Source: Lathyrus oleraceus (Eukaryota > Streptophyta > Magnoliopsida > Fabales > Fabaceae). From it: a stretch of 64,000 bases of DNA. Location: NCBI RefSeq assembly GCF_024323335.1, contig NC_066585.1:181554294-181618293 (forward strand). Direction: 5' to 3'. The position numbers and the translations under genes were made by a program. Positions within the stretch are counted from its first letter, which is position 1; the number at the start of each line of letters is the position of its first letter. Below the pieces are notes generated by a model. That model saw only the letters and a program-made list of their open reading frames with translations, was not told the origin of the DNA and did no database searches. This document shows, one piece after another, positions 12,098 through 23,247 of this stretch.

Positions 12098-12973
12098 TTA
12101 ACTCATTAGGTTTAATCCTTTTCTTTCTTCTAGGTACTTTAGGCAGTTTCTCTTCCAGTGTCCGGTCTTACCACAATGGAAGCAGGTGTCTGCCTTTGCT
12201 ATGCCTCCACTAGGCTTCAAAGCAGCATTAGTGGGTCTGGGTTTGGCAACTTCCTTGCTTTTCCCTTTATCACCCTGCTTGGTGGGCCTTTTGTTCTGTC
12301 TCTTTCCATTTCCGATCATTAGAATGGAATTCCCTTTTGACTTCAGATTCTGCTCAGCAGTTCTCAACATGGCTAGCAGTTCAGAAAGAGATTTGTCCAT
12401 ATCATTCATATTGAAATTTAGGACAATTTGACTGAATCTATCTGGAAACGATTGCAAGATCAAATCAGTCGCAAGTTCCTTTCCGAGGGGAAAACCCAAC
12501 CTTTCAAGGTTTTCCACGTACCCAATCATCTTGAGCACATGGGGACCTACAGGGGTTCCCTCAGCTAACTTGCCTTGAAAAAGGGCTTTTGAAACTTCAA
12601 ACCTTTCATGCCTTGCTTGCTCTTGATAGAGCATCTTCAGGTGTTCGATCATATCGAACGCTGCCATGTTCTCATGTTGCTTTTGCAACTCTGAGTTCAT
12701 GGTAGCCAGCATGAGACAAGCAATTTCATTGGCATCATTGACATGCTTCTTATAAGTATCTCTTTCTGACTTAGGTGCAGAACTAGGAGGTTCCTCTTCA
12801 GGAACAGGTTTCTCCAAGACATACAGCTTTCTATCATGTTTGAGGACAATCCTCAGGTTTCGGTGCCAATCCAGAAAATTTATCCCAGACAATTTTTCCT
12901 TGTCAAGGATTAATCGGAAAATGTTGTTAGAGGTGTTTGTTGAGATTAATGAAAATATAAGTATCAATAACAT
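12098..12973 (-). pseudogene. Copia-A gag
   Basis: 291 codons are open. The retrotransposon gag core begins KLSGINFLDWHRNLRIVL; the middle gives ANEIACLMLATMNSELQKQ; the C-terminus has one CCHC zinc knuckle (CFHCGKTGHWKRNC). It packages the element RNA. The frame then runs straight into the sequence before the integrase zinc finger, so the aspartic protease (about 130 residues in relatives) is absent. The first methionine lies in an unusual hydrophobic lead, so the true start is uncertain and may be lost. Confidence 0.85.
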
Positions 12974-13497
12974 ATTTAATTAGGCCTTTAATTAAATATG
13001 CTCCCACTATTTTACTCAAAACAAATGACCCTCATCATTTGGTTCGGAAAATCCCGTTGGAAGATTTTCTAGTGGGTCGAGATCCATATTTCACTTTGTT
13101 CTAAGTCCGCGTAGGCGGATTACACAAAACTAGGTTATTTAGGTAGGAACTCCTTCCAATTGTATCTCATACAACTCTCGAAAATTTCAGTTGGATGAAT
13201 AACTCCTTATTCCAATCCATCATATGGATCATTTCCAACTCTTGCTTTTAAACATATATAATCTTATTATAATTTGTTTAGTTAAGTTTGACCCATTGTT
13301 TTAGCAGTTGAATATTACAATTATCCCATCGCACCTTACTAATATAGAACATGCACCTCGCGTAGGCGAAACCTACATTATCCGATACTAGTCTTGATGA
13401 GTGCTAAAACTTGGAAAGCATAAACTTAATATTTAATTTTTTAGGGAATTGCAATTATTCTGATCTCACCGGCTTATTTATCATATAAATCTTCTCT

Positions 13498-13557
13498 CAC
13501 ATGCAGCAACATATATTCACATGCATCAACATACATTCACATACATCAACATACATA
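13498..13557. repeat. 20-bp tandem repeat in Copia-A leader
   Basis: Three consecutive 20-bp units with the pattern CACATRCAKCAACATAYATW (13498, 13518, 13538). They lie in the untranslated leader between the primer site and gag. No function is evident. Confidence 0.85.
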
Positions 13558-13660
13558 CTGAAACAGTTATAGCCCCTAGCGCAATTGTTCTCCCAAGCCA
13601 ATGAGAGAACCTAAGCTAACCTAATAACGATCTAAGCTTCTCCAAGCAAGATCTTCAAGG

Positions 13661-13804
13661 TTGTCCTCCTTTGATATTGAATTCTTCTCTTTCCTTGAAT
13701 TCTTCTCTTTCTTCATAACATTGTCCTCCTTTGATATTGAATTCTTCTCTTTCTTCATAACATTGTCCTCCTTTGATATTGAATTCTTCTCTTTCTTCAT
13801 AACA
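13661..13804. repeat. 42/60-bp tandem repeat in Copia-A leader
   Basis: Units starting TTGTCCTCC occur at 13661 (60 bp, with an internal 18-bp duplication), 13721 (42 bp) and 13763 (42 bp). The tract is pyrimidine-rich on the plus strand, so the element RNA is purine-rich here. Confidence 0.9.
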
Positions 13805-14105
13805 TTGCATTATATAAAAGAAAAATCTCGTTTTACATACGAGGGAGTGAGATGAGAAAAGAAGTTACATTAAGAGATTAAAAGGAGAGGCACGACACGC
13901 AGGTCGTATTTTAAAAACCCAAAACAAAATAAAGGAAAATTAAGGCCATAACTGATCACCACAAGGCAATAATAATAATAAACAGATTATTATTATTAAT
14001 TTTAATTCCTTTAATTACTTAAAACCAAATTAAATTTCGACGACCGATCACACTATGTAGAGTTAGCCGGGGGTTTCGCTGCCCGGTCAGCGGACGGTGG
14101 TCAAG

Positions 14106-14154
14106 GGGGCAGCGCCCCTTGCGGGGTTGTAGGGGCAGCGCCCCTGTCCGAAAT
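14106..14154. repeat. GC-rich hairpin repeat in Copia-A leader
   Basis: Two copies of GGGGCAGCGCCCCT (one near-complete palindrome each) are separated by TGCGGGGTTGTA. They can form strong GC stems in the leader RNA close to the primer site. Packaging or translational control is possible but not shown. Confidence 0.7.
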
Positions 14155-14254
14155 TTTAATGAACAATTAATTTGAAATTGACGTTGTTTTGCATCAACAT
14201 AACTCTTGCGCAGTCACAAAAACAGAAAACCCCGAGAATTCTGACTCTGTGAAT

Positions 14255-14431
14255 GTGACGACCGTCACAAGAATGTTACGACCGTCACAGGCCCATGACG
14301 AACATCACGCGGCCAAAATAACAGAAGCGCCTAGAATTATGGATCTGTGAATGTGACGACCGTCACAAAGCATGTGACGACTGTCACGTCCAGCTTGTTA
14401 CGATCGTCACAAGTCCATGACAATCGTCACG
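14255..14431. repeat. Cluster of GTGACGACCGTCAC-type motifs in Copia-A leader
   Basis: Seven versions of the imperfect palindrome GTGACGACCGTCAC start at 14255, 14275, about 14295, 14353, 14373, 14397 and 14417. Spacing is 20 bp or close to it. They sit in two halves about 98 bp apart, so the block arose by a local tandem duplication. Confidence 0.85.
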
Positions 14432-14950
14432 CGGCAAAAAACCAACGCTTTGAAACAGTCAACAGACGTGTTCCAACAAGCCCTCAATTCACAACTCCTT
14501 GACGGCACAACCCTTGTGTCGTCACTAACCCTAATGCACCAATTTCACACCGTCAAACACACCTCGATTGTTGATTCAGTATGATTGATCAACAGGTCAT
14601 TGCTTCACCATACTAATGTCGGATTCCGAAGCAAATGACCATTGATCGCTCAAAGGAAAACAACCATTTAGTGTTTGAATGAACGAAACAGAAACAGTAT
14701 ATCATATATACCGTAGTTTGCATTAGGATTACTTATATCATATATAAGTTGGCCGGTCTCAATTGTGTAACCTATGGACAATCGCTGCTTCACCATACTA
14801 ATGTCGGTTCCGAAGCATAGTCAACATCAATCATCCAAATCGTACACACATGATGCCAAATTTAATTACTCGTTTATTCTTTGATTCATTCTGTCTTGTA
14901 ATCATATTAATACAGAAAATAAACAGCTATACGATGCATGGTTTCGTAAG

Positions 14951-14964
14951 TGGCTCTGATACCA
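14951..14964 (-). promoter_or_regulatory. Copia-A primer binding site (initiator tRNA-Met)
   Basis: On the minus strand TGGTATCAGAGCCA lies one base inside the 5' LTR. It is the standard complement of the 3' end of plant initiator tRNA-Met, where minus-strand DNA synthesis is primed. Confidence 0.92.
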
Positions 14965-14965
14965 C

Positions 14966-16310
14966 TGAAGGAGAACGACGATCCAAAACGCAATGGAAAT
15001 TAAAATTTTCTCCTTTAGTGATCCTTACGAATGGTCATGATCAGTGATAGAAAGGTTACCTCTTATGACGATTGAAACCTTTGATGCAGATCTACGGAGC
15101 GATCACGAAGGTTGAACGACGACAACGCCTCTACTCAGTCCACACGAACGGATTCCTTCAATCTCAGTGCTAGCTGCTATGAATGAAGGCTTTGAGTGAG
15201 AGAAAGAGAAAACGAAAATGCAACCGCAATGAATGCTTATGCACAAGGGTTCTATTTATAGAACCACTTGTGTGGGCTTCAAGCTAAAAAGCCCACTTAA
15301 GTGTATTTGGCCCATATCTTATAATATGCCCAAAATCACTTAAGCATGTGGTACCTTACCATATTTCATATTCTACTTAAGTACACCGTACCTTACGATG
15401 TTCTACAATTCACTTAAGTGCACCGTACCTTACGGTGTTCCTTAGTTACTATATCTCTCATTAATCCATCCTTTGTGTGTGACCCTGTAGGTTTTCGCGA
15501 CATTGGCAATTATATTAAATCACGTATTTAACATAATAAACAGTGAGCGGCATCTAGCAACACATCACTGCTACCCAAGACACGAAAATGTCATGTGATT
15601 TGACAAATCCTTCTGTGATAATACTTATGTGTATAATTACCCTTTTGTCCTTATGTCTATATTGAACACAAGGCATAGACCGTGTCATCCTTGTTCAATT
15701 CAATATTGGGCCCATAGACATTTATCCTGTAATGCAGGATGGACAAATTCCATCTAGGTCACTCATGTCCCTCAGCATGCTTCGTGGAGTACCCATCAAC
15801 TGTCTTTATGGTTATCCAGTTACGGACAATGTTTGATCAACAATAAAGCACTCGACTCTACATCTAGGGTCCATAGTGGTTTCAGGTCGAAGGGTGGTAT
15901 ACACCATTATCACCATGAGAATAACTTAAGACACTTTGCATAACATTCTATATAGTACTCTCATAGCGGGTCAATCCAGTATAAATATTACTCTTAACAT
16001 TCATACCTATGTTTAAGACTTGATAACTCCTTATCCATGATCCATGAGATGTGATCATCAGTCTATATACATAATAGTCTTAATGCTTTAATGTTATCCC
16101 ACTTCACAATAAAGCTCGACTACGGATACTTTAAGAATAATGTCCTTATGTTTAATGTGATCTCATGATCAAGTCACACTTGATACATTAAATGGACTAG
16201 CTATTCTAGGGACTTTATTAAACAAACATATTAAAGAAAAAGCCTTTTATTATTAATAAATAATTCGATACAAGTACCATAAGTATTGGTCTCTAGGGCT
16301 TACACCAACA
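14966..16310 (-). repeat. Copia-A 5' LTR
   Basis: Upstream LTR on the minus strand, with TATA at 15251-15260. It differs from the 3' LTR mostly by transitions, for example the lost G-box and several CG to CA or TG changes. Confidence 0.92.
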
Positions 16311-16636
16311 CTAAGAAAGTAGTCCATTTGAGGAAATTGATGTATAACGTTAGTACTAGGCCAAGAGAAGTATTTGTGTTGTGGGTGGCCTGCCAAGATA
16401 AATTGGCCACCAAGGAAAGATTGAAGAGATTTAACATGATCCAACATGACACTTGTTGTTTTTGTGAAAAAAAGGAAACCTTGCAACATCTAATGTTCGA
16501 ATGTGATGAGACAAAGGCAATTTAGAGACATGTTCTCAATTGGATACACATCCAACACTCTCCAGGTGGCTGGCACGAGACGCTTCAATGGATTGTGAGA
16601 AGATCTAACGGCAAAGGGTGGATAGCTCACCTTCTA
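16311..16636 (+). pseudogene. LINE ORF2 C-terminal zinc domain (zf-RVT)
   Basis: The LINE frame resumes after Copia-A with the duplicated CTAAG. It reads LMYNVSTRPREVFVLWVACQ, then CCFCEKKETLQHLMFEC, the Cys/His zinc motif at the C-terminus of plant LINE reverse transcriptases. A TAG after KAI breaks it, followed by GKGWIAHLL. It is cut near 16636 by a CACTA-like sequence. Confidence 0.8.
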
Positions 16637-17807
16637 CTACTACGAATAACCTCATTTCACCTCAAACGCGAAGGGAATATAACCTCGGTTACACACGCGA
16701 CGTATCGAAGGGTGACATGAATTTTTTTCCTTGGTTTTTAAAAATAACCAAGGGGTAAAGTCTTGTTTATAAAATTTTATTTTTAACCTATTTTTTTCTC
16801 GTTTTAATATGCAAAGCATCAAATTTGTTGACAAATTTTAAATCTTCATCATCATCATCATCAACAACATCAATAACAACAACAAAATCCATGAAATCTT
16901 TAAACATTAAATCTCAACAACAACAACAACAACAAATAAAAAAAATCAATTGAATTGTTAAATACTAAATTTCAACAACAACAACAACAATATTAAACAT
17001 TTTACTTGATACAACTTCAACTAACATTAATAAGTTACTTTCATGTTTTCCTAACTAACATTAAATATTTTTAACAAGAATTACTAGAGAAAATATTATG
17101 TTAAGAAACTAACCATAAGATATTTTCTTGCTCTTGCTTTCATTATCATTGTTTTCAATATGTTAAGTTTAAATTTAAGCACTTTGCATCCAAGATGGAT
17201 AGTTGTGACATTCACGTTTTGATTGGTTAGTGAGAGTTTCATATCGATCACTAATGTTTCATGTGGAGTGATGAATTTGACAATGTGTTGACCATTGTTA
17301 CTTTATAAATGAACGACAAAGATTCGCTACTTAATTTTTTCATTAAATTGGTCATAAATTAAATTTTGTTTTTAAAAATACGCTACTTTACCCACCGGTT
17401 TTAAGCAAAACCGAGATAATAGGTCATAAAAATATTTTAGAAAAATTAAAAGGTGATAAAATATAGTTGCTGGGATTCGAAGACATGCCCTCTAAATGCT
17501 TTACCTTTCGGTTTTCAGCAAAACCGATGTGATAAGTCATACTTAAAAAAAAAATTAAAACGTGATAAAATGTAGTTGTTGGGATTTAAAGACGTGTCCT
17601 CTAAATATTTTATATCTAAGTTTTCAACAAAACCGAGATAATATATCATAATTTTAAAAATATTTAAATAAAATTTTAAAAATATTTAAATAATAAAATA
17701 ATAAATTATTTAAAAATATATAAGGATAAAATTGATATTTTTTATAAAATATAGGAGTATAAGAATAAATATAGGGGTATAAGGTAAAAATTTTCTTTCT
17801 CAAATAC
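16637..17807. mobile_element. CACTA-like non-coding insert in LINE 3' part
   Basis: The LINE reading is lost between GWIAHLL and YGVYESLNR. The insert's left end (CTACTACGAATAACC, then AACCTCGGTTACACACGCGACG) resembles the inverted end of the CACTA element at 60233. Inside are repeated modules of the type CGGTTTTAAGCAAAACCGAG (about 17396, 17510, 17620), each followed by a GGGATTCGAAGAC-like string. It also holds simple ATC and AAC repeats at 16848-17000. No transposase and no clean right end or target duplication is visible. Confidence 0.4.
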
Positions 17808-18040
17808 GGTGTATGAGAGTTTGAATAGGTGTAACATCAATCCAATAAGAGATAAAGTTCTGAATATCAATGCAACCAAATCTAAGTTAAGACATCACAT
17901 AGTGAATTTATTATTGTCTTAGCCTAGAAGTTTTGGCTTTTGTTTGTTAGTAGACCGAATCTTGAGAATTGCCTGTGCTTGTTTTGTTTTGGATTCTATC
18001 AATATAATTTGTTTATTCTAAAAAAAGAAAAAATAAATAA
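17808..18040 (+). mobile_element. LINE copy 1, 3' end and A-rich tail
   Basis: The stretch reads as the last LINE codons (YGVYESLNR, later KLRHHIVNLL) with breaks, then a 3' UTR. It ends in CTAAAAAAAGAAAAAATAAA at about 18017-18040, the expected A-rich tail of a plus-strand LINE. The tail abuts the intron of the terpene synthase fragment. Confidence 0.6.
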
Positions 18041-18658
18041 GTTTCTTATTAAAAAAATAATGTTCAATCTCTTGGGTCGCTTTAATTGGCCAAATATTTA
18101 TCTGTAAACAATAGTTGATAGAAAACGTCTGGTCATAAATAAGCTCATTACTTCAAGAAACCACACTTTGTCCTGTTTGGGAAGATAGCGACTTATGCGC
18201 TTTGATTAAATTCGTTACCCATTTATTCTACACCACCCAAAAATGAATTTGGATTTGAAACAACCCTATAGTGCTGCTACAGTTGAAAAAGTAAACGAGT
18301 TGTATTTAAGTAGATGCTTATTACTTCTTCTAACTATAAGTCTCCTTGCATAATAATTTTTCAAAATATCCAAAATTAACTTCTTCTTTCGAAGAAAAAA
18401 AAGTCTTAATTTATTTATTTTAACAAAATGTTTAGTATGTTATTTTTAATCAAAGCAACATCTTAGTATAAATTAGCCAGAGCACATGCTAGCTGCAACT
18501 ATAAATTAGAATCTGAGTCCATAATAACAAGGTCACCCTTATGCATGGGCAATCAAATTAATTAATCACATGAAATATTTTGAGAATGAATTTTTAAATA
18601 AATATTTATATAAATTAAAATTACAAATTAGAAATTAAAAATTAATTAGAATACATAC
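18041..18658 (-). other. Intron-like AT-rich DNA downstream of terpene synthase exon
   Basis: About 620 bp with no coding signal on either strand. It follows a GTATGT donor at 18658-18653 on the minus strand, so it is probably the first part of the next terpene synthase intron. No aspartate-rich DDxxD exon is present before the LINE tail. Confidence 0.5.
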
Positions 18659-19474
18659 TTAGAAATTTCAATAATCTCCTGATGTCGTAAATGTTGCAAA
18701 AAACTGAAATCCAATTTTGCCAATTCTTTCAGAGAATCAAACCATTTATTTGTGCCATATAAATGACCATAGTAGAAATTTCTTGAAGTGAACATTGGCA
18801 AAGTTTTGTGAAAAGGATATTCTAAGGTTTTCCTTACAAACATAGCTTCACGATTATCAAGTTGTGCCACTTTTTCTTTTAGAATCTTCATACTAAATTC
18901 TTTAGCTCCATCAAGTATATCTTCCTCTGCCATGCTCAAATGTGAGGCTTCAAACAAATCTATCATTCCTTTGATATTTTCACCTAACTTTGGGTCGAAC
19001 TTTTCCTCCTTATTTTTGAACTTGTTAAACACCTCTGTAATGTTAATTTCCAATAACAGATCTATTATTCTCTCACTGTTCATTATAAAAAAGTGACTAA
19101 TTGTGTAAAAACTAACCTGAAGGAACAAAGTGACCTCGTTGTCTTAATAGTCTGAAGCGAAGTGCAATTTCGTGAAGATCATGATGATGACACACATATT
19201 CTCTTGTCAGGAATGCTTCAATTTCTTCTTGAAAGTGGTAATCAATATTTAGGCGTTGCATGACATCAATCATGTGCAATCCTTTCAATGAGCTTTCACC
19301 AACATTCTTAAATTCATGCTTAACCACCTCAAGTTTGTCAGAACTGCTGATACCTATGAGTGTGTTGCGTCTTTTTAGTTTAACAGTGTCAATGTTCCAC
19401 TTGGGAAGTTGTGAATTTGTTGGGATGATTTGTAGTTTCAAAGAAGATAGACAAGACTTAAAATGCATTGACAT
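18659..19474 (-). pseudogene. Terpene synthase, 5' exons only (TPS-b/g-like)
   Basis: Terpene synthases cyclise or ionise prenyl diphosphates. The minus strand encodes the N-terminal alpha-barrel domain: SQLPKWNID, then GLHMIDVMQRLNIDYHFQEE, HEIALRFRLLRQRGHFVPS. After an 82-bp GT-AG intron (19035-19116) it continues EVFNKFKNKEEKFDPKLGE, FEASHLSMAEEDILDGA, KELAKLDFSFLQHL. The exon ends at 18659 before GTATGT. Both exons are free of stops, and the 19474 ATG suits a cytosolic protein without a long transit peptide. The paired arginines lack the RR(x)8W spacing, which points to the TPS-g type; that is inference. The catalytic C-terminal exons are absent from the window. They may lie left of position 1, beyond the LINE, or be lost. 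Copia-B lies about 370 bp upstream. Confidence 0.8.
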
Positions 19475-19847
19475 TGTAAATAAATATAGTTAAGTCAAGT
19501 GGTTACAACAATTTAGCAATATCTATATATAGGATTCACGAATGAAGATATATCCATCATGACAATTTAGCTACATGTATACTAATAATGGCTCGTCATA
19601 CTCTATCACTAATCACTATCAAAATAACAAAGATACCAAATTTCACATGTTTATGTTGAAATATCTAATATAGCCCAATTTTTATCTATCCATTTAAAAA
19701 AGTTGGGTAAAGTTGTCAAGTATCGAAAAGGCCAAGTCTTCAACTTATTATATTATTAATAATGAATGCTACTATTTTATAATGATAAGTTTATCTCAAA
19801 TTTATTAAATGTAGATTATTATTTCCAATGTAGTTGAATGTTCACTC
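19475..19847 (-). promoter_or_regulatory. Terpene synthase upstream DNA (continued at 24646-24949)
   Basis: AT-rich non-coding DNA upstream of the terpene synthase start on the minus strand, interrupted by Copia-B at the CACTC duplicated at 19843-19847 and 24641-24645. No certain TATA element was assigned. Beyond the insertion, 24865-24910 resembles a short Ogre-type LTR piece (GGTATTAGCATCCCTCG, compare 63030). Confidence 0.4.
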
Positions 19848-20115
19848 ATTTAGAACATAAAGACTCAAATTGAAGGTTTGACAATGGTGGAAGATAAGAA
19901 ATTGGGGAAGATGAAGTTGAGAGAGAATTAGAGAGAACAGAATGATATTGGATGAATAGTAATTTTGGTATTAATTGAAATTGGGAATATTACAAGAGTA
20001 TTTATACATTGAGAAAATAACAAAAAAAATACAACTCAAAATACAACTAAAGTGACCCAACAATTAAATTCTATTACTTTTGGAAATAATAACAGAAATT
20101 TAATTGCATTTAACG
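19848..20115 (-). repeat. Copia-B 3' LTR
   Basis: Pairs with 24376-24640. The minus strand carries a TATAAATAC box near 20006-20014. Confidence 0.9.
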
Positions 20116-20122
20116 CACCACC

Positions 20123-23100
20123 TCACTTTAGTTGCTCTAAGTCCACCATGTTCAAGCACTTCTTCAGCCTCTTGAACACATCATTTGTCACACCCTTTGT
20201 CAACAAATCCGCGACTTGGTCTTCGCTTCAGCAATAGCTCAATCTAAGCTTTCCATCACCGACCAATTCTCTCAAATAATGAAACCGCATCTCAATATGC
20301 TTGCTCCTTCCGTGTGCAATCGGATTCTTCGCAAGATTTATTGCGGAAACATTGTCTACAAACAGTGTGGTGGCAACATCATCACCACATTCCAATTCCT
20401 TCAATAGATTCATAAGTCACATAGCTTGGCACGCACCTAACGACGCCGCAATGTACTCGGCCTCACAAGAAGAGAGTGCTACAATTGGTTCCTTTTTCGA
20501 ACACCAAGAGATTGGTGTACTACCAAACATAAAGATGTACCCCGCCGTCGATTTTCGGTCATCTTTATCTCCGCACCAATTAGAATCGGTGTAGCCAAGT
20601 AAATTGCACTTACGCCCCGTGTCCGATGCGGGAAAGAGAATTCCACAGCCAAGAGTACCTTTCACATATCTAAGGATCCTCTTGACCGCCGTCAAGTGAG
20701 ACACCTTAGGTCTCTCCATGATTCTACTCGCAATACCGACACTAAAATCCAAATCCGGCCGCGTATTGCACAAATACCGTAACGATCCAATCAAGCTTCG
20801 GTAAAGCGTTGGATCAACATCATCCTCCTCATCACTTTTGGATAGCTGCACTCTAGCCTCACAAGGTGTAATAGAAGCATTACAATGCTCCATATCACAC
20901 TTTTTCAAAATATCTATAGCATACCTCCTTTGGTGCATAAGCAGTCCCACTTTTGACTTGTGAAACTCTATGTCAAGGAAGTAATTCATGACACCAAGGT
21001 CCGTCATCTCAAACTCTCTAATGAGCTCACTTTTGAACCTTGAAATACTTTTGTCATGGCTGCCCGTAATCAAGAGATCATCAACATACAAGCAAAGTAT
21101 AATAACACCATCATTCGTATCCGATCTCACATAAACTCCATGTTCGGATACACATCGTTTGAAACCAATGTCAATAAGAAAGCCGTCAATACGTTTGTTC
21201 CAAGCTCTTGGAGCTTGTTTCAAACCATACAACGCTTTGTGTAACTTGTAATACTTCATCTCTTGATTTTTTATCACGAAACCGGGTGGCTGCCCCACAT
21301 AGACTTCCTCAACAAGAGGACCATTCAAAAACGCAGATTTGATATTCATTTGGTAAACCATCCAATTGTTGCTATGCACAATACCAACAACCAAACGAAT
21401 AGTCTCTAATCTAGCCACAGGTGCGAATACCTCCTCATAGTCTATACCTTCTCGTTGCAAGAATACCTTCACCACTAATCGAGCTTTGTGCTTGATTACT
21501 TCACCTTTGGGATTTGCTTTAACCTTATAGGCCCATTGCACACATATCGGTTTCTTTCCAAGTGGTAAATCGACCAACTCCCAAGTACCATTTTTCTCAA
21601 TAGATTCCAACTCCTCTTTCATTTCACATATCCACTTAGGATCACTTAAGGCTTCTTCCTCATTTACCGGTTCGGATTCGACCATAAGCGCGAAATGAAC
21701 AAAATCACCATCGTTATTCACTTCGTTATCTTGGAATCTTTCATAATCTCGGAGTCTATGAGGCAAGTCTCTTTGCCTCACTGGTCTACCATTATTAACA
21801 ACATCATTTTGCGCTACTGTAGGTGCTGGTACAGCGGTGTCGGGAGCCTCCGGATCAGTAATTTCAAAAAGCTGATGCTGCTATTTTTCTGTGAGTAACC
21901 GGTTACTGCTAGTAGGGTAATTGGTTACTGCTGTATTTTTTTCACTTTTGACTTCATCAAAAGTCACATCCCGGGTTATGACGATCTTCTGATTTTTTCC
22001 ATCGAACAACTTGTACCCTCCAGTAGAGTGACATCCTACAAATATCATCTTCTCACCCTTATCATCCAATTTCTTCCGAAGTTGGTTCGGTACATGACGA
22101 TATGTAATCGATCCAAAAACACGCAAATGATTCAAATTCGGTTTGAAGCCACTCCAAGCCTCTTCCGGTGTGAGTTTCTCCAGCTTCTTAGTGGGAAACC
22201 TATTCAACAAGTAGGTGGCTGTAGACACGACCTCACCCCACAATTCCTTAGGCAAATTTTTCCCACAAAGCATATTACGCACCATGTTCATTATTGTACG
22301 ATTTTTCCTCTCGGCAGCCCCGTTTTGTTGAGGTGTATACGGAGGCACCACCTCACGTACAATTCCCTCAAGATCACAAAACTTCCCAAACTCACTAGAG
22401 GTATACTCACCTCCACCATCCGTTTTGAGAATTTTGAGCTTCCGACCGCTTTGGCGCTCAACCATGGATTTGAAATTCTTTAAAACTCCAAATACCTCAT
22501 CTTTTCTCTTGATAAGATATGTCCAAAGCTTCCTACTAAAATCGTCAATGAACGTAACAAAATATCAATTGCCACCATAAGTCTCTACTTGCATCGGTCC
22601 GCAAACGTCGGAACATACCACCTCAAGTAAGACTTTGGTTCTTCGACCCACATCTTTGCTAAACACATTCTTGTGTTATTTAGCCTTCACACATTCCTCA
22701 CACAATTCAATTGGAATACTAATGTGTGGCAGCCCCATTACCATTTCACTATGTTGCAACATTCTTAGATCCCTAAAATTAAGGTGACCAAGACGGTAAT
22801 GCCATAACCACTCATCTCTACTTGCCGCGGTAGCTAGACAACGATGCTCTATAACCTTTAACTCAACCTTAAAGGTTCTATTGGCAGCCATCGACGCTTT
22901 TAGAATCAACACACCATTTGAATCCAAAACGTGTAAAATCTTGTCCTCCAAACGAATTTTGTATCCTCTTCAAGTAATTGGCCAATGTTTAAAAGATTAC
23001 ACTTAATTCCCGGTATATACAAGACATCTTTGATCCTTGAATGTCCACCATTCCTTTTTCCGATCAAAACATCTCCTACCCCTTCGGCGCTTAAAGTGGT

Positions 23101-23241
23101 GTCGTCGGCAAATTTGACTTTACTTTTTGCCGCTTGATTGATTTGCACAAACCAATCTTTTCGACCCGTCATATGTGTTAAACAACCGGAATCCAAGTAC
23201 CACTCATCTCTCCCTTGGACTCCATCACAAACGGTAACCAA
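20123..23241 (-). pseudogene. Copia-B pol: protease, integrase, reverse transcriptase, RNase H
   Basis: On the minus strand: protease with WYLDSGCLTHMTG near 23200; integrase zinc region (WLWHYRLGHLNFRDL) from 22951; integrase core with TDGGGEYTSSEFGKF and NGAAERKNRT (22465-21881); reverse transcriptase 21781-20417 (WVYKV-type start, LNGPLVEEVYV, catalytic YVDDLL near 21078); RNase H (YTDSNWCGDKDDRKS, SCEAEYIAA, ADLLTK) ending at 20123. Breaks: a frameshift at about 22950, TAA after VKAK at 22676, TGA after YGGN near 22565, TAG after LLTEK at 21881, and TGA after ACQAM at 20414, where TGG is expected. All the stops are explained by transitions. Confidence 0.88.
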
Positions 23242-23247
23242 TGCACT

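Larger units (their letters stand above)
8388..16310 (-). mobile_element. Copia-A: Ty1/copia LTR retrotransposon inserted in the LINE
   Basis: A minus-strand element of 7923 bp with LTRs of 1342 and 1345 bp (8388-9729 and 14966-16310). Termini are TGTTGGTGTAA...CCTTCA, flanked by an exact 5-bp duplication CTAAG (8383-8387 and 16311-16315). Order on the minus strand: LTR, initiator-Met primer site, 2-kb leader with repeats, gag, integrase, reverse transcriptase, RNase H, polypurine tract, LTR. The sequence type is close to the Angela/Tork-like copia group; I am not certain of the lineage. LTR divergence by eye is 3-4%, so it is moderately old. Stops, frameshifts and two missing coding blocks make it non-autonomous. 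Confidence 0.9.

Noticed and set aside
14255..14431. Could the 20-bp spaced repeats be a CRISPR array?
   Set aside because: The repeats are 14 bp and imperfect, the spacers only about 6-10 bp, and the host is a plant. They lie in a retrotransposon leader.
19260..19493. Plus-strand frames across the terpene synthase exons
   Set aside because: They are shadows of the minus-strand coding exons, which carry clear family motifs and a spliceable intron.
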